From assembly GCA_016196115.1 (NCBI GenBank), contig JACPYI010000029.1, positions 1 through 32,369 of the forward strand: 32,369 nucleotides of DNA, in the 5' to 3' direction. This DNA comes from Candidatus Sungiibacteriota bacterium (GTDB lineage: Bacteria; Patescibacteriota; Minisyncoccia; Sungbacterales; HO2-52-23). Below are positions 13,926 to 22,126 of this stretch, piece by piece (within the stretch, counting starts at the first letter, position 1; the number at the start of each line of letters is the position of its first letter). The notes beneath the pieces are model-generated. The model ran no database searches. It was not told the DNA's origin and saw nothing but the letters and a program-made list of their open reading frames with translations. The position numbers were made by a program, and so were the translations under genes.

Positions 13926-14530
13926 TTGTCTCCATATCGCTCCTTGAGCATGCGGTCAACCTGCTCCCAGACCACTTCGGGCGGTACATTGCCATCTATC
14001 TGGATGAGCCGCTCATGTTCCTCATAGTAATCAAGCATGGGCATGACGTCTTCCCCGAAATATTGCATGCGGTTGCGGATCGCCTCTTCTTTGTCATCGG
14101 CCCTGCCGCGCGCGAGCAGCCGACGCACGGCCTCATCCTCGGCCACGTCAAGGTAGATGCAGACCGGCAGCGGCCGCTCGTGCCACGACATCACATCGTC
14201 TAGAAATTTCGCCTCTGGCAGGCGCCTCGGCGTACCGTCTCCCACAATATGCTTGTCCGCATGGCCACGCTCGATCAGTTCCCGCAGCCAGAGAAACATC
14301 GGAAACCACCAGGGAAACAATCCTCCCTTTCCCATGATCACGCGTTGCGCGCGTTCCGTGGTCGGATTCTCCACAACCAAAAGCTCACGCAAAAACCGCC
14401 CGGTCTCCATATGAAAAACCCTCTGCGACTCAAGCCGCTCCAGCATAAATTTGGCCTGCGTGCCCTTGCCGCACCCGGACCGGCCCACAAAACAAAACGT
14501 AAATTTGTCGGATAAAGAATCGCTATCCAT
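13910..14530 (-). CDS. adk: Adenylate kinase
   Basis: Converts ATP and AMP to two ADP. It has the P-loop GRSGCGKGTQ (residues ~16-25), the AMP-binding HMETGRFLREL, GDGTPRR where the family usually has GFPR, and LLARGRADDKEEAIRNRM as a short LID with its Arg residues. At 206 aa it is the short-LID type without zinc. The unusual GGLFPWWFPMFLW segment has extra aromatics. An extended -10 box just upstream gives a leader of only a few bases. Confidence 0.88.
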   Translation of the reverse strand: MDSDSLSDKFTFCFVGRSGCGKGTQAKFMLERLESQRVFHMETGRFLRELLVVENPTTERAQRVIMGKGGLFPWWFPMFLWLRELIERGHADKHIVGDGTPRRLPEAKFLDDVMSWHERPLPVCIYLDVAEDEAVRRLLARGRADDKEEAIRNRMQYFGEDVMPMLDYYEEHERLIQIDGNVPPEVVWEQVDRMLKERYGDKWPSP

Positions 14531-14536
14531 ATTTTT

Positions 14537-14545
14537 ACTGTACCA
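14537..14545 (-). promoter_or_regulatory. Extended -10 promoter for adk
   Basis: On the minus strand TGG-TACAGT, about 7 nt before the adk ATG. No good -35 is seen. Confidence 0.3.
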
Positions 14546-14579
14546 CAGAAAAAGAAAAACGATATTTCTTTAAAAACTC

Positions 14580-14617
14580 TATAAAATACCCCCAACAACT
14601 ATTTTTTAGTGTTGGGG
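14580..14617 (-). terminator. Hairpin after the Nudix frame
   Basis: CCCCAACA (14590-14597) pairs with TGTTGGGG (14610-14617). On the minus strand TATTTT follows. It overlaps the stop of the Nudix frame and separates it from adk. Confidence 0.45.
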
Positions 14618-14952
14618 TTTAAGAACAATTCATTGAACGGCAACTCGGAATAATCTATTCCTTTTTGATAGCACTCAAGGGCATACCTGACATGATGCAT
14701 CATGTTTTCCGGAAGTTTATTGATAGAGAACCACCTCAAATCATCACACTTATGCGGTTCGGTATTTTCCACCTCTCCTGACCATTTCTCAACCACAAAG
14801 AAGAAATCTACTCGCTGGTCCGTTTCATCATGTTTTGCGCGATACATAGTATGCACCAATTTCGCGTCTTTCGGATCAATGATTACCCCTATTTCTTCTT
14901 TCGCGGGTGACCTATTATTGGAGAGATTTACTTTTTGGGCGGTAAAACGCCA
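14599..14952 (-). pseudogene. Truncated Nudix hydrolase
   Basis: The in-frame stretch contains the second half of a Nudix box, AKEEIGV, then DAKLVHTMYRAKHDETDQRVDFFFVVEKW and a normal C-terminal half (DDLRWFSINKLPENM). The N-terminal strands and the GX5E part of the box are missing. The frame opens only at 14952 after a stop, and no ATG lies before the box; the first usable start (TTG, 14859) falls after it. The 5' part overlaps a 40-aa membrane-protein gene in another frame. A deletion that fused an intergenic stretch to a Nudix remnant is the simplest reading. Confidence 0.65.
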
Positions 14953-15037
14953 CTACACCGAGAAAAATCGCCGCCACCACTGCTGCAATAATATAAAGTA
15001 GAATTGGTTCATCAATACTTGAGAAGGTATCGCTCAC
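14915..15037 (-). CDS. Tiny single-pass membrane protein (40 aa)
   Basis: A GTG start overlapping the stop of the preceding 26-aa frame (GTGA). It encodes an acidic N-terminus, the helix ILLYIIAAVVAAIFLGVVAF, and a basic end (YRPKSKSLQ). This layout suits an insertion with N-terminus out and C-terminus in. No family is recognised. Confidence 0.5.
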   Translation of the reverse strand: MSDTFSSIDEPILLYIIAAVVAAIFLGVVAFYRPKSKSLQ

Positions 15038-15114
15038 CGATGCTTCATGACATATATGAAGAATAGGGTGCCAAATATCCCCATCACAATATATACAATA
15101 ATAAGATTTTCCAT
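15034..15114 (-). CDS. Tiny hydrophobic peptide (26 aa)
   Basis: ATG at 15114; a single membrane helix (LIIVYIVMGIFGTLFFIYVM) followed by KHR. It is coupled by overlap to the next tiny membrane protein. It could be a small membrane peptide or a hydrophobic toxin-like peptide; there is no evidence for either role beyond hydrophobicity. Confidence 0.45.
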   Translation of the reverse strand: MENLIIVYIVMGIFGTLFFIYVMKHR

Positions 15115-15124
15115 TATCTGTTGA

Positions 15125-15334
15125 TTATGATTTTAATATTGCAATGCCGCCCCAAAAGAACAGCGCGGCGAACACGGTGCCCGTCAAAAAAATCCCCAAG
15201 GTTACTGCCCCGGATGCTCCGGGGATGAAAAACCAGATTACCGATGAAGCGAACAATAACTTTGCCACATCCGCAAGTGTTTTTGCGATCAACGCAACTT
15301 GTTCTCTATTGAATCGCGTGCGTCCATCTCTCAT
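15125..15334 (-). CDS. Small two-helix membrane protein (69 aa)
   Basis: The start at 15334 (MRDGRTRFNREQ) has AGGA just upstream and is preferred over an upstream TTG-type extension. A soluble charged N-terminus is followed by two helices (LLFASSVIWFFIPG and LGIFLTGTVFAALFFWGGIAI). It lies directly after secY on the same strand. The function is unknown; no domain is recognised. Confidence 0.6.
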   Translation of the reverse strand: MRDGRTRFNREQVALIAKTLADVAKLLFASSVIWFFIPGASGAVTLGIFLTGTVFAALFFWGGIAILKS

Positions 15335-15388
15335 ATTTCCTATTTTACCGGCGGCGCCAAAGCGTGTCAACCACAACTCTTCTGCATA

Positions 15389-16660
15389 TCAAATCCGCTC
15401 GTACTCGCGCGTGACCAGTTGTGCGTCGATCTGGTTTACGGTTTCGAGCACGACCGAGACCACGATGAGGAGGGCGGTGCCGCCGAGCGTGAGGGACTGG
15501 ATCTGGAAGACCCCGCGGACCACCAAGGGCAGCACGGCTACGATGCCGAGGAACAGGCCACCGGCAAGCGTGATGCGGTTGAGAATATAGGAGAGCATTT
15601 CCGCGGTGGGTCTGCCCGGGCGCACGCCCAGAATAAAGCCGCCCTGCTTTTGGATGTTTTCGGCAATTGATGCCGGATCAAAGGTAACGGCGGTGTAGAA
15701 ATAGGTGAAGGCGAATACGAGCAGGAAGTAGATTAGCCCGTAGAGCAGCTGGTTGTTCAGGATGCCGAGCAGTATGCCCGAAATCTTTTGCAGGATTGGG
15801 TTTGCCGCGCCTGCAAGAAAGCTGCCGATCAATCCGGGGAAGAGCAGCAACGAGATCGCGAAGATGATGGGGATGACGCCGGCCTGGTTCACGCGAAGCG
15901 GCAGATGGGTGGACACGCCTCCGTACATGCGCATGCCCCGGATCCGCTTGGCGTAGGAGACCGGAATGTTGCGCGTGCCTTCGGAGATGATCACCACGCC
16001 GGCAATCACGACCAAGCTTGCGACCAGAAACGCGAGGTAGGCGGGCAATTTGTCGGCGCTGAAACTGAACAGTTCCTGCTGCAGGTCGCGCGGGATGCGC
16101 GAGATAATGCCGGCGAAGATGATGAGCGAGACGCCGTTGCCGATCCCTTTTTCCGTGATCAGTTCGCCGAGCCACATGAGCAGCACGCTGCCCGCAGCCG
16201 CAACGATCATATTGGTAAGATACCCGAAGACACCGATATTGCCGATCACATGCTGGCGCGAGAGCAGCACGAGCAGGCCGTAGGACTGGAGCAGGGCCAG
16301 AGGAACGGCAAGCAGCCGCGAGTACTGGTTGAAGCGCGCCCGGCCGGCCTCGCCCTCTTCCTGATACATTTCCTTGAAGCGCGGCACCACCATGGTCAGC
16401 AGCTGCATGATGATGGATGCCGTGATAAACGGCCCCACGCCAAGCATCACGATCGAGAGGTTGTCGAGCGCGCCACCGGAGAAAATGTTGAAAAGCCCGA
16501 AAAATTGGTTGCCGGCGATAAAGTCCTTGAGCCGTGAGATATCCACTCCCGGAACCGGAATCGCGGCCGCGATACGGAACAATACCAGCATGGCCAATAT
16601 AAAGAGCACCTTCTTGCGAAGATCCGGAGCCCGGAACAACATGGTGAGTTTATCGAACAT
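15389..16660 (-). CDS. secY: Protein translocase subunit SecY
   Basis: Channel subunit of the Sec translocon, 423 aa with about ten hydrophobic helices. It has the plug and N-terminal signature AIPVPGVDISRL, the family motif GIGNGVSLIIFAGI, SEGTRNIPVSYAKR and MYGGVSTHLPLRVNQAGVIPIIFA. ATG at 16660 (MFDKLTMLF) is chosen; an upstream extension would be encoded by the AT-rich repeat. It closes the spc cluster, directly after rplO. Confidence 0.95.
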   Translation of the reverse strand: MFDKLTMLFRAPDLRKKVLFILAMLVLFRIAAAIPVPGVDISRLKDFIAGNQFFGLFNIFSGGALDNLSIVMLGVGPFITASIIMQLLTMVVPRFKEMYQEEGEAGRARFNQYSRLLAVPLALLQSYGLLVLLSRQHVIGNIGVFGYLTNMIVAAAGSVLLMWLGELITEKGIGNGVSLIIFAGIISRIPRDLQQELFSFSADKLPAYLAFLVASLVVIAGVVIISEGTRNIPVSYAKRIRGMRMYGGVSTHLPLRVNQAGVIPIIFAISLLLFPGLIGSFLAGAANPILQKISGILLGILNNQLLYGLIYFLLVFAFTYFYTAVTFDPASIAENIQKQGGFILGVRPGRPTAEMLSYILNRITLAGGLFLGIVAVLPLVVRGVFQIQSLTLGGTALLIVVSVVLETVNQIDAQLVTREYERI

Positions 16661-16667
16661 AGGTGGA

Positions 16668-16790
16668 AAGTTCAAATGCCAAAATCCAAATGACAAATCA
16701 AATCCAAAGCCTCAAACTAAGTTTTTTGGACATTTGGATTTGAATCATTGATTTGACATTTGAGCTTTGATATTTAGTTTTGCCGACGCA
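16668..16790. repeat. AT-rich inverted repeat between rplO and secY
   Basis: The left arm has CCAAATGACAAATCAAATCC, the right arm TTTGGATTTGAATCATTGAT. The right arm encodes the last residues of L15 (AQMSNQ) and its stop. Confidence 0.7.
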
Positions 16791-17179
16791 CTTTTAGAAA
16801 ACAACACATTTTTAAACGTGAATTTGCGGGTAATCTCTCCTCTGCCCAGAATTTTCACTTTGGGCATTCTGCCTTTTTTCTTGTGGATCACGCCGGCTTT
16901 GAGCAGCGTTTCGGGAGACACAAGATCGCCCGCTTTCATTTTTTGCTCAAGCATGTCGAAATTGATCACGACCGGGCGCTCCTGAAATGATTTGAAACGA
17001 TACCCGCGCAGCTTGGGAATGCGCTTGAGCGTATCGCGTTCTTCCGGACGGCGTTTGCCTCCGGCGCGCGCGAGCAACCCCTTGGTGCCGCGACCGGAAA
17101 ACGTTCCGCGCTTTCCGCCGCGGCCGATGCGCTTTTTCGAGCGCGATTTCGTTTTCGGTTGAAGCGTGTTGATTTGCAT
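16745..17179 (-). CDS. rplO: 50S ribosomal protein uL15
   Basis: A 144-aa protein with the basic glycine-rich N-terminus (RIGRGGKRGTFSGRGTKG) that threads into 23S rRNA, followed by RRPEERDTLKRIPKLRGYRF and the C-terminal globular part. ATG at 17179 (MQINTLQPK) is chosen; GTG at 17185 overlapping the rpsE stop is possible. It follows rpsE directly, without the rpmD (uL30) gene that lies there in most bacteria. Confidence 0.95.
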   Translation of the reverse strand: MQINTLQPKTKSRSKKRIGRGGKRGTFSGRGTKGLLARAGGKRRPEERDTLKRIPKLRGYRFKSFQERPVVINFDMLEQKMKAGDLVSPETLLKAGVIHKKKGRMPKVKILGRGEITRKFTFKNVLFSKSASAKLNIKAQMSNQ

Positions 17180-17181
17180 AA

Positions 17182-17724
17182 TCACTCGTTTACTGCTGCG
17201 ACCGGAACCGTCGCGGGAGCCGGCGCTTTGGGCGCGCTCATGGGCTTGAGTTTCTTCAGCGCCTCCATAGTCGCACGAGCATTGTTGAGTTTGTTGGGAG
17301 TGCGGCTCAAAATTTTTGCGGTGATGTGCCGGATACCGGCAAGATCAGCGATGATGCGAATGGGTCCGCCCGCTACAAGCCCGCGCCCTTCCTGCGCGGG
17401 CTTGAGGAGCACATGCGCGGCAGAGGATTTGCCCTCAACTTCGTGGGGTATCGTTTTGGTTTTGGTAACGGAGACCACAAACATATCCTTTTTTGCTTTT
17501 GATACGGCTTTTTCCACCGCGCTTGACACATCGGCGCCCTTGCCCATGCCCAGTGCCACTTTTCCATTGCGGTTGCCTATGACTACGGACGCGCGAAAAC
17601 TGAATCTGCGCCCGCCCGCCACCACGCGCGCGGTCCTGCGAATATCCAAAACTTTCTGATCGTATTCAGGTTTTTCCCTTCGGGGCCCGTTTCCTTGTCT
17701 TCGCTCGCCTGGTTGACGCATCAT
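17182..17724 (-). CDS. rpsE: 30S ribosomal protein uS5
   Basis: 180 aa. It has the N-terminal RNA-binding part RTARVVAGGRRFSFRASVVIG, then NGKVALGMGKGADV, and the C-terminal part VVAGGPIRIIADLAGI-type sequence for 16S rRNA contact and translational accuracy. The C-terminus carries an Ala/Pro-rich tail (SAPKAPAPATVPVAAV) beyond the usual end. Confidence 0.97.
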   Translation of the reverse strand: MMRQPGERRQGNGPRREKPEYDQKVLDIRRTARVVAGGRRFSFRASVVIGNRNGKVALGMGKGADVSSAVEKAVSKAKKDMFVVSVTKTKTIPHEVEGKSSAAHVLLKPAQEGRGLVAGGPIRIIADLAGIRHITAKILSRTPNKLNNARATMEALKKLKPMSAPKAPAPATVPVAAVNE

Positions 17725-17729
17725 AAATG

Positions 17730-18101
17730 CTAAAATGTTAATCCGCCCTTGCGCGCTCCTTCCGCGATCGCTTTGATAAGGCCGTGATACCGGTATCCTC
17801 CGCGGTCAAACACCGCCACGCTGATTTTTTTTTCAACGGCCATGCCTGCGATTTTTTCGCCTACTGCGGCTGCGGCTGCGGTTTTTTGCATCGATTTGCT
17901 TTTCGATTTCCCGCCTGCGCCAAGATCGCGCGGGCCCACTGCGGCGAGTGTGCGTCCGGTTTCGTCGTCAATCAGCTGCGCCCATACGTACCGGTTTGAA
18001 CGGAACACCGAGAGGCGCGGGCGAAGGGCCGTTCCCTTGACCCGGCTTCGGACGCGCCGATGCCGGCGTATTCTTTTTTCTTTGTTTGAACTCGTTCTCA
18101 T
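17730..18101 (-). CDS. rplR: 50S ribosomal protein uL18
   Basis: A 5S rRNA-binding protein of 123 aa, normal length. It has RLSVFRSNRYVWAQLIDDE, VGEKIAGMAVEKKI and the C-terminal FDRGGYRYHGLIKAIAEGARKGGL signature. It contains an alanine run (KTAAAAAVGE). It lies between rplF and rpsE as in other spc clusters. Confidence 0.97.
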   Translation of the reverse strand: MRTSSNKEKRIRRHRRVRSRVKGTALRPRLSVFRSNRYVWAQLIDDETGRTLAAVGPRDLGAGGKSKSKSMQKTAAAAAVGEKIAGMAVEKKISVAVFDRGGYRYHGLIKAIAEGARKGGLTF

Positions 18102-18110
18102 AAACAGAAA

Positions 18111-18647
18111 TTACGTGCCTGATTTCTTGCCCTGCTTGCGCCGGATCACCTCGCCGCGATAGTGGATGCCCTTGCCTTTGTACGGCTCCGGTTTTTTTAA
18201 GCTCCGGATCCGCGCCGCAACCTCACCCACCTTGGCCTTGTCCACGCCCGATACGGTAATAACATTGCGCTCCACCTGAAACTGAATTCCCTCGGGCGCG
18301 GCAACGCGCACCGGGTGAGAGAACCCCAGCTGCATGACCAGTCCCGCGCCTTCCATTGCCACGCGATATCCGATGCCATCAAGCTCGAGCTTTTTTTCAA
18401 ACCCGTTGGTTGAGCCCTCCACCATATTGGCGACAAGCGAGCGGTACAATCCCCATAGCGCGGCTGACTTTTTATTTTCGGCGCGGGGCGATATCTGCGC
18501 CTCGTTGTTTTCAAACGTGATGCTCATATCAGGATGCAGCAGCAGCGATAGCTCTCCTTTGGGGCCTTTGACCGTAATCGAACGATCCGCGATGGTCATG
18601 GTCGCGTTTGCGGGAACGGGAATGGGTTTTTTGCCGATTCGTGACAT
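18111..18647 (-). CDS. rplF: 50S ribosomal protein uL6
   Basis: 178 aa with the two tandem L6 domains. It starts SRIGKKPIPVPA, has VKGPKGEL, and ends with KPEPYKGKGIHYRGEVIRRKQGKK, the C-terminal signature near the factor-binding region of the large subunit. Confidence 0.97.
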   Translation of the reverse strand: MSRIGKKPIPVPANATMTIADRSITVKGPKGELSLLLHPDMSITFENNEAQISPRAENKKSAALWGLYRSLVANMVEGSTNGFEKKLELDGIGYRVAMEGAGLVMQLGFSHPVRVAAPEGIQFQVERNVITVSGVDKAKVGEVAARIRSLKKPEPYKGKGIHYRGEVIRRKQGKKSGT

Positions 18648-18656
18648 ATATTTTTT

Positions 18657-19043
18657 CTACCATACCTCTGCGATAAGCTGGCCGCCGACTTTCTCTTTGC
18701 GCGCTTCGATACTTGACCGTATGCCCTTGGGCGTCGTGAGCAGGATAATGCCTCCCCGCGGCGCGCGATGCAGGTTTTTGTATGAGGCATACAGGCGTCT
18801 GCTCGGCTTTGAGATCATTCTTACTTCGGTGACCGCAGGTTTGCCTCCCGGATACAGAAGCTGCAGATCAAGAACCTTTCGTATGCGTTTGCCTTTGCGT
18901 TCGCTTGCTCCGACCATGCCGGAGCGCTCAAGCGTCTGCGCGATCGCGTGCTTCATCTGCGAATACGGAATACGCACCATGTCTTGTTTGGCGTGCTGCG
19001 CATTCTTGATGCGTATAAGCATGTCTGATATCGGGTCGTTCAT
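18657..19043 (-). CDS. rpsH: 30S ribosomal protein uS8
   Basis: 128 aa. It starts NDPISDMLIRIKNAQ and ends with TTPKGIRSSIEARKEKVGGQLIAEVW, the 16S rRNA-binding domain (normally STSKGIM...GGEvl). In E. coli S8 represses its own operon through mRNA binding; whether that holds here cannot be seen. Confidence 0.97.
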   Translation of the reverse strand: MNDPISDMLIRIKNAQHAKQDMVRIPYSQMKHAIAQTLERSGMVGASERKGKRIRKVLDLQLLYPGGKPAVTEVRMISKPSRRLYASYKNLHRAPRGGIILLTTPKGIRSSIEARKEKVGGQLIAEVW

Positions 19044-19083
19044 GACGTTGTATCGTTTTACGTTCTACGTTTTATGTTTTTGC
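19044..19083. repeat. Short repeat spacer, AACGTA type
   Basis: On the minus strand the words AAACGTAGAACGTAAAACG fill the gap between rpsN and rpsH. No gene is seen. Confidence 0.5.
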
Positions 19084-19269
19084 CTACCACGAGGCCTTTT
19101 TGATTCCGGGAATTTCCCCGCGGTTGGCAAGCTCGCGAAAACAAATCCGGCACAAGCCAAAGTCCCCGAGGTAGCCGCGCTTGCGACCGCACCGAAAACA
19201 CCTGCGGACCACGCGTGATTTGAATTTCGGCTTTTTTAAAGCTCGCGCGATAACTGATTTTTTTGCCAT
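19084..19269 (-). CDS. rpsN: 30S ribosomal protein uS14, zinc type
   Basis: 61 aa, the short zinc-binding form: [25 protein letters not shown] shows two CxxC pairs. It lies between rplE and rpsH as usual. It ends with KKASW, the normal terminus. Confidence 0.97.
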   Translation of the reverse strand: MAKKSVIARALKKPKFKSRVVRRCFRCGRKRGYLGDFGLCRICFRELANRGEIPGIKKASW

Positions 19270-19305
19270 AACTCTGGATTCTAGCTTCTGGACTCTGGAC
19301 TCTGG
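19269..19305. repeat. CCAGAGT-type short repeats at the end of rplE
   Basis: On the minus strand CCAGAGT occurs three times with variants (CCAGAAGC, CTAGAAT). They encode the end of L5 (QSPESRS) and its stop and fill the spacer before rpsN. Confidence 0.6.
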
Positions 19306-19832
19306 AGCGGAAATCCCAGCAGGCGCAGGAGCTCGACGCCCTCTTCGCGCGTGCGGCCCGTGGTCACCACGGTCGCCTCAAGCCCAAAAAGCAGATGGTA
19401 GTCCTCGCCCATCATTTCAGGGAATATGATATGCTCCTTGACGCCGATAGTCAAATTTCCTTTTTCATCGAATGATTTCTCATCAAGCCCCCTGAAATCG
19501 CGCGTACGCGGCAAACCCACGTCGATCAGGCGCGAGAGAAAATCATACATGCGCGCCCCCCGCAGCGTAACCTGGTGCCCGATGATCAGGCCTTTGCGGG
19601 TCTTGAACGAAGCGATTGCTTTTTTCGCGGCTCGGGGAGCCGACTTCTGTCCCGTAATGAGCATGAGATATTTCTGTACTTCTTCCTGCTGCTTGTCATC
19701 GCGCATACGGCCCGTGCCTACATGCACCACCACCTTGTCGATCTTGGGAATCGCCATGACATTGGCAATACCGAAACGCTTCTGCAGCCCCGGCATCACT
19801 TCCTTTTTATATTTTTCCTGGAGGCGTGACAT
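19281..19832 (-). CDS. rplE: 50S ribosomal protein uL5
   Basis: 183 aa. 5S rRNA-binding protein with [16 protein letters not shown], the [21 protein letters not shown] stretch, and the signature RDFRGL followed by [14 protein letters not shown]. The last seven residues are translated from the short repeats that follow. Confidence 0.97.
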   Translation of the reverse strand: MSRLQEKYKKEVMPGLQKRFGIANVMAIPKIDKVVVHVGTGRMRDDKQQEEVQKYLMLITGQKSAPRAAKKAIASFKTRKGLIIGHQVTLRGARMYDFLSRLIDVGLPRTRDFRGLDEKSFDEKGNLTIGVKEHIIFPEMMGEDYHLLFGLEATVVTTGRTREEGVELLRLLGFPLQSPESRS

Positions 19833-19841
19833 GGTAAAAAA

Positions 19842-20150
19842 TTAAATTCCCGCTCCGCACTTCTTGCAGACGCGCTGTTTATTGCCCGATCCGTCCACCG
19901 TATATCCTATGCGCGTCGGCGTGGAACACTTTCCGCACACCAGCATGACACGGCTCACGCGAAGCGCCGCAGGCACCCGCACCAGTTCCCCTTTCTGTCC
20001 CTGGGTGCGCGGCCGCACATGCTTTTTTTTCATGTTCAGACCCTCGATCCTAACACTTTCCCGCAACGGAAAAACCGCAAGCACTTTTCCGCTCTTTCCT
20101 TTGTCATTGCCCGAAATGATTTTTACGTTGTCGCCCTTATGAATCTTCAT
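19842..20150 (-). CDS. rplX: 50S ribosomal protein uL24
   Basis: 102 aa. An N-terminal KOW domain ([21 protein letters not shown]) is followed by the NMKKKHVRP segment and a C-terminal CGKC...CKKC pair that can hold zinc. It is an assembly initiator of the large subunit. Its start overlaps rplN by 4 bp. Confidence 0.97.
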   Translation of the reverse strand: MKIHKGDNVKIISGNDKGKSGKVLAVFPLRESVRIEGLNMKKKHVRPRTQGQKGELVRVPAALRVSRVMLVCGKCSTPTRIGYTVDGSGNKQRVCKKCGAGI

Positions 20151-20512
20151 ACGACTTCCTGCGCCAATGAAATTATTTTCGCATAGCCGCGGTCGCGCAA
20201 CTCGCGCGCTACGGGTCCGAAAATGCGGCCTCCTTTCGGGTTTACCCCGTCCACGATCACCACGGCGTTGTCGTCAAATCTGACGTACGAGCCGTCAGCT
20301 CTCCGGAACGGCGCACGGGAACGCACCACCACCGCGCGCACCACGTCTTTTTTCTTCACGGCTTTGCGCGGCTCCGCGATCTTGACCGACGCGACCACCA
20401 CGTCGCCCAGACGCGCATATCTAGCGCGCGTGCCGCCCAACACCTTAATCACCTGGAGCAGTTTCGCTCCGGAGTTGTCGGCGACTTTTACCATGGACCG
20501 CGTCTGGATCAT
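20147..20512 (-). CDS. rplN: 50S ribosomal protein uL14
   Basis: 121 aa, the normal length. It starts [17 protein letters not shown], with [29 protein letters not shown] and ending [13 protein letters not shown]. It overlaps the rpsQ stop (ATGA), which fixes the start; an upstream in-frame extension only shadows rpsQ. Confidence 0.97.
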   Translation of the reverse strand: MIQTRSMVKVADNSGAKLLQVIKVLGGTRARYARLGDVVVASVKIAEPRKAVKKKDVVRAVVVRSRAPFRRADGSYVRFDDNAVVIVDGVNPKGGRIFGPVARELRDRGYAKIISLAQEVV

Positions 20513-20775
20513 AATTCGTTTTCGTCTTCGGCAACCGCAGACAGCCGCTTCACCAGCGAGAAGACCTTCCACCGTTTTTCTTTGGACAGCGGCCTGGTTT
20601 CCTGAATAATCACGACATCCCCGATCTGGTACTCGTTGTTCTCGTCGTGCGCTTTGAACTTTTTTGAGACGCGGTAATATTTCAAGTACTTCGCGTGCTT
20701 GCGCAAACGATCCACCCGCACCACCACGGTTTTCTTCATTCGGTTTGCAGTTATGACTCCCTGTAGTTTTCTCAT
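20509..20775 (-). CDS. rpsQ: 30S ribosomal protein uS17
   Basis: 88 aa, an OB-fold 16S rRNA-binding protein: [38 protein letters not shown] and [18 protein letters not shown]. The ATG overlaps the rpmC stop (ATGA). Confidence 0.96.
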   Translation of the reverse strand: MRKLQGVITANRMKKTVVVRVDRLRKHAKYLKYYRVSKKFKAHDENNEYQIGDVVIIQETRPLSKEKRWKVFSLVKRLSAVAEDENEL

Positions 20776-20957
20776 AGTGGTGATCTTTGAAGCGTCAAAA
20801 TGCGCGCGACGTCTTTTTTCAGCCACGCCTGCTCCTTCACGTTCTTGACCCTTTTTTGCCGGTACAAAAAAAGCAGCTCGTCAATGCGGGTCTGGCGCGC
20901 AGTCAAGAGTTCTGCCAGTTCCGCCGCTGATTTTTGTCGCAACTCCGTGATTTTCAT
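20772..20957 (-). CDS. rpmC: 50S ribosomal protein uL29
   Basis: 61 aa, a two-helix protein at the exit tunnel: [17 protein letters not shown] and a C-terminal [20 protein letters not shown]. It lies between rplP and rpsQ with one base before it and a 4-bp overlap after it. Confidence 0.95.
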   Translation of the reverse strand: MKITELRQKSAAELAELLTARQTRIDELLFLYRQKRVKNVKEQAWLKKDVARILTLQRSPL

Positions 20958-20958
20958 A

Positions 20959-21366
20959 TTATTCTTTCACCATGAATTTCGTCTTGACCGGCAACTTGTG
21001 CGCCGCAAGGCGCATGGCCTCGCTTGCCTGTTCCAGGGTCACACCGTCCATTTCAAACAAAACGCGCCCGGGCCTGACGGGAACCACGTAGTGGTCTACC
21101 GCGCCTTTGCCTCCTCCCAAGGTCACTTCGGGAGGCTTTTTCGTGATTGGCTTGTCAGGAAACACCCTGATCCACACCTTGCCGCCGCGACGGATCGAAC
21201 GCGTCATGGCCCGCCGCGCGGCCTCGATCTGGCGCGCGGTCAGCCACACTGGTTCCAGCGCCTTTATTCCAAACATGCCGAACGCCAGGCGGCTTCCGCG
21301 GGTGTCGTCGCCCTTGCCCCTGCCTTTCTGCCATTTCCGGTGTTTTACTTTCTTGGGTTGAAACAT
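20959..21366 (-). CDS. rplP: 50S ribosomal protein uL16
   Basis: 135 aa. It starts [19 protein letters not shown], has [26 protein letters not shown] and RIFPD-type [39 protein letters not shown]. It helps form the A-site and subunit architecture. Confidence 0.97.
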   Translation of the reverse strand: MFQPKKVKHRKWQKGRGKGDDTRGSRLAFGMFGIKALEPVWLTARQIEAARRAMTRSIRRGGKVWIRVFPDKPITKKPPEVTLGGGKGAVDHYVVPVRPGRVLFEMDGVTLEQASEAMRLAAHKLPVKTKFMVKE

Positions 21367-21367
21367 A

Positions 21368-21450
21368 GTGGTAAAATTTCAAAATCCAAATTTCAAATAT
21401 CAAAAGTTAAGCGTTCATTTGATTTGATATTTGTCATTTGAGCTTTGAAA
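21368..21450. repeat. AT-rich inverted repeat between rpsC and rplP
   Basis: CAAAATCCAAATTTCAAAT and TTTGATTTGATATTTGTCAT arms; the latter runs into the last codons of S3 (SKLK) and its stop. Confidence 0.7.
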
Positions 21451-22126
21451 CTTCTTCTTTCGTGAATACGTCTCCTTTATAAATCCAGACCTTCACTCCG
21501 ATGGTGCCATACGTGGTGTGCGCCGTTTTTTCCGCGTAATCAATCGCGGCGCGGATGGTCTGCAAAGGGATGCGCCCCTTTCTTCCCCACTCGTAGCGCG
21601 CCATCTCGGCGCCGTCCAGACGACCCTTGAGCGCGATGCGGACTCCCTTGACCTCGCGCGAATTCGAAATTTTCTCAAGCGCCTGCTTCAGCACCCGGCG
21701 GAACGGGATGCGCTTCTCGATGTCGTCCACGATCATCTGCCCCGCGATGGCCGCATGCGTTTCCGGATTCCTGATCTCCTCGATGGTAAGTTTGATCTCG
21801 CGCACCGCGGACGCCTCGATGTGAAATTGCTTCTGGGTTTTCGCAATAAACTTCTGTATCTCGGTTTTCAGTTTTTCGGCGCCTTCCCCGCCCCTCCCGA
21901 TCATGATACCCGGCCGCGCGGTGCGGATAATCACCTGCAGCACGTTCGGAGACCGTTCAAGCTCGATCGTCTCAATATGGCTCGCGCGCAACTTCTTATC
22001 GAGCCATGCACGGAGCATAGTGTCTTCGAGCAGATAGTTCCTGAATTTCTTATGCTGAAACCAGCGCGACTTCCACGTCACGGTCTCTCCGATTCGGAAT
22101 ACGTATGGGTGCACTCGGTGGGTCAT
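21434..22126 (-). CDS. rpsC: 30S ribosomal protein uS3
   Basis: 230 aa. It has an N-terminal part THRVHPYVFRIG, the KH domain with IMIGRGGEGAEKL, and the C-terminal domain RLDGAEMARYEWGRKGRIPLQTIRA and TTYGTIGVKVWIYKG. It lines the mRNA entry. It overlaps the rplV end by 4 bp. Confidence 0.97.
   Translation of the reverse strand: MTHRVHPYVFRIGETVTWKSRWFQHKKFRNYLLEDTMLRAWLDKKLRASHIETIELERSPNVLQVIIRTARPGIMIGRGGEGAEKLKTEIQKFIAKTQKQFHIEASAVREIKLTIEEIRNPETHAAIAGQMIVDDIEKRIPFRRVLKQALEKISNSREVKGVRIALKGRLDGAEMARYEWGRKGRIPLQTIRAAIDYAEKTAHTTYGTIGVKVWIYKGDVFTKEEVSKLK

Noticed and set aside
15788-16537. Plus-strand 249-codon open frame opposite secY
   Set aside because: Antisense shadow; composition typical of reversed membrane-protein codons.
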